NCBI GenBank assembly: GCA_039090855.1
Contig: CM077010.1
Location: 50,300,905 to 50,364,904, forward strand
DNA from: Macrothele yani
Lineage: Eukaryota > Arthropoda > Arachnida > Araneae > Macrothelidae
Length of the DNA: 64,000 bases
Direction: 5' to 3'
The notes under the pieces: generated by a model
The model's database searches: none
Told to the model about the DNA's origin: nothing
The model's input: only the letters and a program-made list of their open reading frames with translations
Shown here: piece after piece, positions 57,413 to 64,000 of the stretch
Layout: each line of letters starts with the position of its first letter
Numbering within the stretch: the stretch's first letter is position 1
Program-made: the position numbers and the translations under genes

Positions 57413-57538
57413 TATATATATCTATGTGCTTAGGGGTAAAATAGTAAAAATTGTTACTGTTAGGCAGCTACAGGCAATCTTCGCTGCTGATACAGTTGGT
57501 TTGTACTCAACGATAACATGTGGACGTAATTAGAAATC
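57413..57538 (+). repeat. Direct repeat, left copy, next to nested Tc1 element
   Basis: About 125 bp (ATGTGCTTAGGGGTAAAATA, then GGCAGCTACAGGCAATCTTC, then ACAGTTGGTTTGTACTCAAC) repeated at 59082-59205 on the other side of the Tc1-like element with scattered substitutions. It appears to be a tandem duplication in the gypsy 3' region whose junction TA was the transposon target. Confidence 0.9.
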
Positions 57539-57540
57539 TA

Positions 57541-59079
57541 CACTGCCGGACAATTGCTAAGGACGGATGACAATAGCAACGATAGCAACCATAAAATGGA
57601 AGGCAGGAAAATGTGGAAATTAGCATAAGTGCGGGATACAGTAAGACGTGTTGTGCGTATGCAAATTTTGGATTGCCGAACTTGTTCGTGACGTCATAGC
57701 GCTGATAAGAGATATAAAGGATTTGACGCGTATTGACCTTTGTTGTTCAAACGCAAAGTTGAAAGGGAAAGAATCAATTGACGAACTTGCAATTTTCAGT
57801 ATGTCTTCCCAACATCACCCAGATGATTTTACGCGTGGCCGTATTATTGGCAAGATTGAAGAAGGGCGAAAAATAACAGATGTTGCCAGGGAGTTCGACG
57901 TCAGCCACAGTGTTATTTCAAGGCTTTGGAAATCATTTCAAACAAATGGAGAGTGTAGCAAACGTCACGGGGGAGGTCGTGTTCGCAGTACGACACCTGC
58001 AGAAGATCGGTACATAGTGTTATCAACAAAAAGACACCGGCGCAGCACAGCTAGTGAGGTAGCAAACCAGTTTATGGCTGCTACTGGCAAGCGGATCTCC
58101 CGAAAAACTCGCCAGACGTTTGCATGAAGGAGGACTATACGCCTGCCGTCCTGTTGTGTGCATCCTATTGTCCAGACGTCACCGTACCGCCCGTTTGCAA
58201 TGGTGCCATCAACATCGCAATTGGACTGATAACGACTGGTCTGCTGTCCTCTTCTCAGATGAGAGTAGATACAGTCTATCGTCTGATTGTCGACGACAAC
58301 TGATCTGGCGTGATAGTGGTACTGCATATTGTCCAGCAAACATACAGGAAAGGGACCGATATGCGACATGTAGTGTCATGGTATGGGCTGGCATCATGAT
58401 CAATGGCCGTACGTCCCTCTATGTGCTTCCAACTGGGACTATGACTGGCCAACGATACATTAATGATGTTCTGCTACCCCATGTTCGCATGTTCCGTGGT
58501 GCTGTCGGTGATAGATTCATTTTCATGGACGACAACGCAACATGTCATCGAACAGTCGCTGTCCAGGAGTGTCTTGAGAGCGAGGATATTCAACGCCTCG
58601 TATGGCCAGCACGTTCTCTAGATCTGAATCCCATTGAAAATGTGTGGGATGCTTTGGGGAGGAGTCTTGCTGGTCGCCAATGCCCTCCAATAAACAAGGA
58701 CACCCTCATCCGTGCACTGACAGAGGAATTGGATAAATTACCCCAACAGCTGCTTGATAATGTTGTGCAAAGCATGACACGACATGTGGAATCTTGCATC
58801 GCCCTCCATGGTGGCCATATCCCGTATTGACATCTTACGCCGGAACGCCTGCGGACGGTAATTGCATTTTTTTCACGTTTACGTATTCTGCACAAAATGG
58901 CCTGTTTGTCCCTTGAACACGTTCCAAAGCCTTCTGGATTTCAGAGCACAAAAAATTGTCTTTCTTGTAATGTCCTGGCATTCTGACATTATTTTATTTC
59001 ACTTGGCATCCAACCACACTTACTTTTTTATGCGCTATATAGCCGTTTATGATCCGTCCTTAGCAATTGTCCAGCAGTG
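57541..59079 (+). mobile_element. Tc1-like DD34E transposon nested in gypsy
   Basis: Inverted repeats of about 28 bp with one mismatch (CACTGCCGGACAATTGCTAA at 57541; CACTGCTGGACAATTGCTAA read in reverse, ending 59079). TA flanks both sides (57539-57540, 59080-59081). The length is 1539 bp. It must be younger than the gypsy insertion it interrupts. Confidence 0.95.
57801..58830 (+). pseudogene. Tc1-like DD34E transposase, single frameshift
   Basis: Start chosen at the ATG at 57801 (MSSQHHPDDFTRGRIIGKIE), which opens the helix-turn-helix as in related proteins; upstream in-frame sequence to 57648 is probably leader. The DNA-binding half has ITDVAREFDVSHSVISRLW. A 1- or 2-nt change near 58105 shifts the frame between RKT and ARRLHEGG. 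The catalytic half runs to 58830: FSDESRYSL (first Asp), VMVWAGIMINGR, FMDDNATCHRTV (second Asp), DLNPIENVWDALGR (Glu), ending HGGHIPY. I count 34 residues between the second Asp and the Glu. Only one lesion is evident, so it is a young, nearly intact gene. Confidence 0.92.
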
Positions 59080-59081
59080 TA

Positions 59082-59205
59082 TATATATGTGCGTAGGGAT
59101 AAAATAATGAAAATTGTTACTGCTAGGCAGCTCCAGGCAATCTTCGCTGCTGATACAGTTGGTTTGTAATCAACGATAATATGAGGACGTAATTTGAAAT
59201 TAAAA
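59082..59205 (+). repeat. Direct repeat, right copy, next to nested Tc1 element
   Basis: Counterpart of 57413-57538: ATGTGCGTAGGGATAAAATA, GGCAGCTCCAGGCAATCTTC and ACAGTTGGTTTGTAATCAAC, with similar spacing. Confidence 0.9.
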
Positions 59206-59447
59206 AAGTGATTCCTGCTAGGCAGAATGAAAGTAAGGTATAACGATGCAGGTTTGTTCTGTTCAAGTATAAAAAGTGTTTCTTGCTTCACAGACAATTG
59301 CTGCGGTCACAGATTTCTTGATTTTGTCATGCCAAGTTTGATATTGTACATACTGCTGCCACCAAAACAAAAACAAAAAAGAGGTCGATAAACGTCCGTC
59401 AACGAAGTGTAAGACTTACACTCCAAAATTGATAGGTTTTTTGAGAG

Positions 59448-59470
59448 AAAAAAAATTAAGGGGGAGATGA
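59448..59470 (+). promoter_or_regulatory. Polypurine tract (gypsy)
   Basis: AAAAAAAATTAAGGGGGAGA, then TGA, immediately precedes the 3' LTR. The part AAGGGGGAGATGA is identical in the two TRIMs. Confidence 0.9.
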
Positions 59471-60054
59471 TGTAACGTATACTCTAGATTCAGTTTCCTT
59501 TTGATTTTACTATCTCTGGTTATTTTATTTTCCTATGTAAATTATCTTCTTACTTAACGAGATGTTATTTCTCCCGCTGAATGATATGTGGTAATGAGTG
59601 TAAGTCATGACGTGGTGGTAGGCAGTATAAATAGGCGCGTTCAACGATACCTAAGAGAGCGTTTGCTTATGTGCGTAGATAGAGCTTTTGTGTACGTGAG
59701 AGAGCTTTGTTTTATGTGTAAGAGATCTTCGTTTGATGTAAAGAGAGCTTCGTTTATGTGAGAGGAACTTCGTTATATGTGAGAGCCAGATACCGAGTAG
59801 TTGTGTGACCTGTGAAGTGTGTGTTGGATAATACCAGGAGTTTCCCTAATAAAAGGTTTTCTTAGTAAGTACGTTTTTCTCAGTTCATAGTTTTGTCAGA
59901 CCTCTGTCTGGCTGTTAGGTCTCTTTCATTAAGTGTTACTATTAAAAACCAGCATAAGACTTTATTCATCTTAATTACTACTAAAACATTACTAGCAGTT
60001 AACGTTATTCACTATAATTACTACACTACTAGCAAAGAACGTATATTCATTATA
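59471..60054 (+). repeat. 3' LTR of gypsy element
   Basis: 584 bp, near-identical to the 5' LTR for most of its length. An insertion (TTATTTTATTTTCC for TTTTTTCC) lies near 59520, there are about a dozen scattered substitutions, and the last 70 bp are more diverged. The TATA box is conserved at 59626. Confidence 0.95.
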
Positions 60055-60314
60055 ATTTAAGACATGGCAGTTGTATCACTGTGAGTGGCATTTGCATAAA
60101 AATAAAAAATAAAAATTTATACAGCTTTCACAGAAAACCAGTTCAGTTAAAAAGTTGCGCAATGTCCTAATTAGTCTAAAGAAACAAACCACGTCATTCT
60201 GCTTGAAGAACTCGTGGAGATATTAGCGATGAAAGTTGTAAAAAAATTATGGTCTGGAGCCCGTTTTCTGAGCGCTCCTGAGCTGTGCCGCGAAAAAAGT
60301 TACAGTCAGCCGTA

Positions 60315-60392
60315 AACGAGCTCGGTGAACGCAGTGGCTTCTGACCATTCTCCGAGATGGGTCCGGGTTCGAATCCCGCCGAGTTAAGTGCC
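60315..60392 (+). mobile_element. SINE/tRNA-like head fragment
   Basis: GAACGCAGTGGCTTCTGACC, then GAGATGGGTCCGGGTTCGAA and TCCCGCCGAG: B box GGTTCGAATCC and an A-box remnant, close to the head of SINE copy 1 (17100). It has no body or tail. It interrupts the coding region of the old DDE transposon. Confidence 0.65.
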
Positions 60393-60399
60393 TAAATGA

Positions 60400-60670
60400 G
60401 CATTTCCCCAACAGATGGATTGGGCGTGGGGGTCCCATTCCGTGGCCTCCTCGCTCTCCAGATCTAACTCCATTGGATTTTTTCATGTGGAGTTATGTGA
60501 AGGATCGTGTCTACCAGACGCCTTGTACGGATTTGCAGGAACTGAAGCAGCGTATCACAGCTGCTATTAATTCCATAACTCCTCAGATGCTTGCCAATAC
60601 ATGGCATGAAATCGAGTATCGCTTGGACGTACTACGAGCAACCAAGGGATCTCACATCGAAATTTATTAA
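60400..60670 (+). pseudogene. DDE transposase C-terminal end (old outer element)
   Basis: FPNRWIGRGGPIPWPPRSPD, then LTPLDFFMWSYVKDRVY, LQELKQRITAAINSITPQML and IEYRLDVLRATKGSHIEIY. This is the C-terminal end of a mariner-related arthropod transposase with the third acidic residue in LTPLDFF. The frame is open from about 60400 to the stop at 60668-60670. Everything upstream is lost or displaced by the SINE-like fragment and the gypsy insertion. Confidence 0.82.
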
Positions 60671-60842
60671 CTTGTGTAGTTACATTGTAAGTTAGTACAG
60701 CCAGTTTCTTTCTATCTGTTTACTGTTTCGTTTTATATAATTTTGTAATGGGTCCAATAATTCTCGAACACCCAGTATATAAAAGGGGCATCCTGAAAGG
60801 AATGCCTCCTCCTATAACGAAGTGAATTTTTCCATCATTTTT

Positions 60843-60914
60843 ATCCGCGCCAGGATTCGAACCCGGTACCCCTCATTCCGGAATAAGTTGCTCTACCAAT
60901 TGAGCTACGCGGAC
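60843..60914 (-). other. tRNA-like sequence in TRIM-2 3' LTR
   Basis: A 72-nt tRNA-like segment with A box TAGCTCAATTGG and a consensus-length B box (GGTTCGAATCC). The acceptor stem GTCCGCG with CGCGGAT is intact. The D stem GCTC/GAGC is perfect here, better than in TRIM-1. The anticodon arm keeps the shifted TTATTCCGGAATGAG form. Confidence 0.75.
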
Positions 60915-61007
60915 GTTTTATTCTGATTCCTATCTGCCTTTATGTCGTGTGCGTCCTTCTGGCAGGTACGTCACATCTCCTGGTACGTTACATCATCTCC
61001 CCCTAAT

Positions 61008-61042
<35 letters not shown>

Positions 61043-61180
61043 GCGCTGGAGAAAGGATTCTCTTATTTTTCCTATCTCGCGGTGTGGAAAGAACATCACA
61101 CCAATGCGAGATTTTGAACGGTCGGGTCATCCGGATAGTTCGGGCGCCTTTATAACGAAGTGAATTTCTCCGTCATTTTT

Positions 61181-61252
61181 ATCCGCGCCAGGATTCGAAC
61201 CTGGGTCCCCTCATTCCGGAATAAGTTGCTCTACCAATTGAGCTACGCGGAC
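61181..61252 (-). other. tRNA-like sequence in TRIM-2 5' LTR
   Basis: As in the other repeat of TRIM-2. In this copy the T stem is perfect (CCAGG with CCTGG), whereas the 3' LTR copy carries changes at the same place, so paired positions are better kept here. Confidence 0.75.
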
Positions 61253-61394
61253 GTTTTATTCTGATTCCCATCTGCCTTTATGTCGTGTGCGTCCTTCTGG
61301 CAGGTACGTCACATCTCCTGGTACGTTACACTCCTTAATAACTTTTGAAATTTTGAAGTGATTTTAACGAAACTGCACTAACATATACTATGAT

Positions 61395-62505
61395 ATGTTA
61401 CCAATGTGGAAACAATTTGTTTTTTCAGAATCGGAAGTAAAGATCACGAATGACAGAGAAAAGCAACGAGACGTAATTGAATTCCTGGAAAAAGAGGGAT
61501 GTGAGGCTCCAGAAATCCACAGAAGACTCATGGCGGTGTATGGAGCTACCACAATCGATATCAGTAATGACCGAAGATGGATGAAGAGGTTTCGAGAAAA
61601 AGAACGTTAAGTGTCGGACAAACAACGGAATGGAAGACCCGCAACTGCAGTGACAGATGCCAACAGGCAACGAATGAAAGACCTCATCCCAGCTGATCGT
61701 CGTGTCACCATCCAGGAGTTGTATGATGCAATTCAATGTGCTTATATCCAGGAGTTATAGTGCTATGGGAACATTAATTAGGGATCTGGGATACAGAAAA
61801 GTTTGTTCAAAGTGGATCCCAAGAAACCTAATCCGTGAACAATATGAGCAAAGGGTGGACATGTGCTGGAACCTCTTGGACTGTTATTAGAGGGAGAGTG
61901 AGATGTTTTTCTCTAATGTTGTGACGGGGGATGAAACCTGGGTGTTCTTTCATGACCCAGAAACAAAACATGCGTCAATGGAATGGCACCACATATCTTC
62001 GCCTCAACAGAAAAAGGTGAAAAGAACTCGTTCCGCAGGGAAAGTGATGGTGACAATTTTCTGGAACAAACGAGGTGTCCTTTTGACTGATTTTCTTGAA
62101 TGAGGTGCAACAATAAACAGTTCTCACTATGTGCAGACATTGAAGAAGTTAAAGGAAGCTATCAGAAGGAAAAGACGTGACATTCCACTTCATAGTGTTG
62201 TTTTACACCATGATAACGCACGTCCTCACACCTTAATGGAGACTTCACAAGCTATTGCCAAAATGGGATGGACGGAGATGCCCCAAACCCACTACAGTCC
62301 TGATTTGGCTCCCTCAGACTTTTCACTGTTTGCCCCTTTGAGAAACACCCTTCGTGGGGAACGTTTCGACGATGTGACAGACGTTAAACTGGCTGTCAAC
62401 TCATGGATGAAACGACAGCCTCAGGAATTTTTTCAAAATGGATTTTACCAATGAATTCAAAGATGGCGGAAGTGTATAGAACGTAATGGACAATACTTTG
62501 AATAA
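61395..62505 (+). pseudogene. Mariner DD34D transposase, disrupted
   Basis: The N-terminal helix-turn-helix is at 61425-61610 (VKITNDREKQRDVIEFLEKE, then GCEAPEIHRRLMAVYG), ending in a stop. The linker SDKQRNGRPATAVTDANRQR follows in frame. After frame changes at 61700-61900 come VTGDETWVFFHDPETKHASM (first Asp), GKVMVTIFWNKRG, a stop at about 62103, VVLHHDNARPHTLMETSQAI (second Asp) and THYSPDLAPSDFSLF (third Asp). The end is ERNGQYFE at 62505. I count 34 residues between the second and third Asp. All catalytic residues survive, but several stops make it inactive. Confidence 0.9.
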
Positions 62506-62618
62506 GCTAGAGTTATTAACAATAAATCCAAGTATTTTGCCACCAAGTTTAACCATTTTGCTGCTACAAATAAACATCTTATGAGGGACGAGGCATTACT
62601 TTCAGGATGCCCTTTGTA

Positions 62619-64000
62619 GATAGACAAAGCGATACTACACACAAAGTGATACTTATAGAGCACAAAGCGATACTTCCGCGGAGATATTCATAGAGCACAA
62701 AGCGATGCATACTAGTGTCTCCTTTAAGATTACAAAAGGAGAGCAGGGCCTACTAATCACCCTGGGCTCCAAGTTCACTGACTATGTGTAATAGTAGTTA
62801 GTTTCACTTTTCTTTTCTTTTCATACCGATATAATGCTTAAACGTAGTCAATTATTGTACATAAGTACCGAAGTATTTATTCGGACAAATAGAATGCTAG
62901 AATATTGCCCATTTCTCGAGTGTTCCAGAGCGAAATGTCCCGGTGTCCCGGTGGGCAAATCCGGCCCTGCTGACGCATAGTGCATGAAACACACAACGTC
63001 ATTATGCAGTGGGTACAACTTTGTTCCAGTCAGGTTGGATACCCTTAAATGTTTCACAAAGGCATCCTTTCGCCCTAAATGATTGTGCACTCCTTTTAGG
63101 TGTAATATAACAAAAACTTTTAACAGTGTGCTACATTAATGCGATATCTCAAGGATTTCCTGCATTATGTGGAAGGTAGTTTCTAAGAAATCGCAAAGTC
63201 ATTAGTTATTACGTAAGATATCAGAAGAAGCTGAGAACCCCAATGTACAACATAACCATATTGCTCTGTGGCTTCAAAGAGAAGACTTACTCAGAAGTCT
63301 GAATCACATTTCGTAAACCATATCCGAGAAAACTTAAGTGTGTTTTTATAGTCAAAACAAACGTATCACATTCAACAGAAATTAAAATTTTGTGGTGGTA
63401 ATCAATTAATAACAAAGGCAAAGTAAAGAAACCTTGATTTTCTCCAACCTCTTCATGTAATTCACGAGAAGTGTATTTCAGAATAACAGTTCTGACCCTT
63501 AACCGTTTAACCGATTGGAACGAAATAACTCGGGTTAGAAAAATGGGTTGAAATCAGCTCGAAGGAATATATTAGTTGTCTAAAAAGTGGGCAGAACGAG
63601 GCTGTATTCGCTGGTGTGATTTCCTGGTACAAGTGTTCCACGGAATCATAAAGTGTTGCTTTCTTCTTACATTTGTTATTCAAATTGGTTATTTAGGGGA
63701 TGACTGACACTAATCGTCTCTGAGTGTTACTTGCTAAAAGGGGCGACGAACCTAAGGAAACAAGAGAGAAGATCTATGAGTCAATTTTTTCTATCCACCG
63801 ACATGATGTTCGTGTCAGAGGGACTAAACCTACCCATTATGCCTTGGCTCATCGAACAGAAAATACAGGCCTAGAAAGCAGATCTTATCATTTCAGATAG
63901 GTTTATGGTCGGCAATGCTCAATTGCGATATGGGAAAGGAATTTCGGAAAACCCTGGGGAGCGCAGAAAAATTTTGGGCACCATTTGGTCGAGGAATATC
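62619..64000. other. Non-coding stretch to the window end
   Basis: AAAGCGATA-type motifs (GAGCACAAAGCGAT) recur about four times at 62625-62705. A reverse frame at 62848-63090 has no recognised motif. No transposon ends were found. Confidence 0.5.

Larger units (their letters stand above)
51254..60054 (+). mobile_element. Ty3/gypsy LTR retrotransposon, full length
   Basis: LTRs at 51254-51843 and 59471-60054 both start TGTAACGTATACTC and end CATTATA. The target duplication is ATTT (51250-51253 and 60055-60058). The order is LTR, primer-binding site, gag, pol (protease, reverse transcriptase, RNase H, integrase), a Pro/Ser-rich extension, a non-coding 3' region with a nested Tc1-like element, polypurine tract, LTR. 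No env-like frame was found. By eye the LTRs differ by around a dozen substitutions plus indels, mostly at the 3' end, so it is not brand new. Gag has one stop; pol has one frameshift and one stop near its end. Confidence 0.96.
51142..60775 (+). mobile_element. Old TA-flanked DDE transposon split by a gypsy element
   Basis: The end CCGGGTGTCTCAAAA at 51142 (after TA 51140-51141) matches, inverted, the end at 60775 (CTGGGTGTTCGAGAA read in reverse, with TA 60776-60777). About 830 bp of this element remain on the two sides of the gypsy insertion (51142-51253 and 60059-60775), plus a SINE-like fragment. Its transposase end is at about 60400-60670. Confidence 0.8.
60813..61330 (-). mobile_element. 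TRIM-2: miniature LTR element with tRNA-like LTRs
   Basis: Direct repeats of 180 bp (60813-60992, 61151-61330) differ by about six positions. The target duplication is CTCC (60809-60812 and 61331-61334). Read in reverse, the LTR starts TGTAACG and ends CGTTATA. The primer-binding site is AGGCGCCCGAAC (61138-61149, one base off TGG) and the polypurine tract AGGGGGAGATGA precedes the 3' LTR. The interior (158 bp) has an expanded run of about 28 T (A in element sense) at 61010-61039. It is older than TRIM-1 by LTR divergence. Confidence 0.92.
60782..62616 (+). mobile_element. Mariner transposon with TRIM-2 inserted at its left end
   Basis: The left inverted repeat (AAAGGGGCATCCTGAAAGGA at 60782, TA 60780-60781) matches the right one (CAAAGGGCATCCTGAAAGTA read in reverse, ending 62616, TA 62617-62618). 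Without TRIM-2 and one copy of its 4-bp duplication the element would be about 1.31 kb, the usual mariner size. Its left TA abuts the right TA of the old outer transposon (TATATA at 60776-60781). Confidence 0.9.

Overview
This window looks like gene-poor, repeat-rich nuclear DNA from an animal, most likely an arthropod and perhaps a chelicerate. I infer this from the mix of many Tc1/mariner transposons, an RTE-clade LINE, a tRNA-derived SINE family, a Ty3/gypsy element and long minisatellites. I saw no conserved host gene, rRNA or CRISPR, and the species assignment is not testable from sequence alone. Nearly every long open reading frame is a transposon gene, usually broken by stops or frameshifts.

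Layout. 1-9060: three Tc1-like elements (one clipped by the window start), one eroded mariner and a hAT-type BED finger fragment. 9667-10157: a 491-bp element with 179-bp direct terminal repeats that look identical by eye; each repeat carries a tRNA-like sequence. 10850-12015: a mariner. 13890-16170: a 2.3-kb minisatellite. 17100-25002: SINEs, a tRNA-like sequence, a 128-bp tandem repeat, a DD36E Tc1 relative, a long fold-back palindrome with tRNA-like arms, a mariner relic and a DD35E element. 25005-35160: mostly unannotated AT-rich DNA with one DD36E element, RTE fragments and one SINE. 35163-42146: a short deletion-derivative mariner, a Tc1-like gene carrying a 44-bp minisatellite, a solo LTR and a SINE, then a Tigger-like relic. 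42557-50735: an RTE LINE with a clean 12-bp target duplication and two further RTE copies. One of these holds an array of about 18 units of 111 bp that forms a 623-codon open frame. A fold-back pair lies between the two copies. 51142-62616: a nest of elements. An old DDE transposon holds a complete Ty3/gypsy element (51254-60054), which holds a Tc1-like element (57541-59079). Next to it a mariner (60782-62616) holds a second copy of the tRNA-bearing miniature LTR element (60813-61330).

The most interesting system is the tRNA-bearing miniature LTR element, a TRIM. Two complete copies and one diverged solo LTR are present, each with a 4-bp target duplication. The complete copies have a primer-binding site and polypurine tract nearly identical to those of the gypsy element in the same window. 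I infer that the short element parasitises gypsy-type machinery, while its LTR also contains A and B boxes that could serve as an RNA polymerase III promoter. Other notable points are an apparent -1 frameshift signal at the gypsy gag/pol junction (T TTA AAC, 6-nt spacer, stem-loop) and two separate minisatellites grown from transposon coding sequence.
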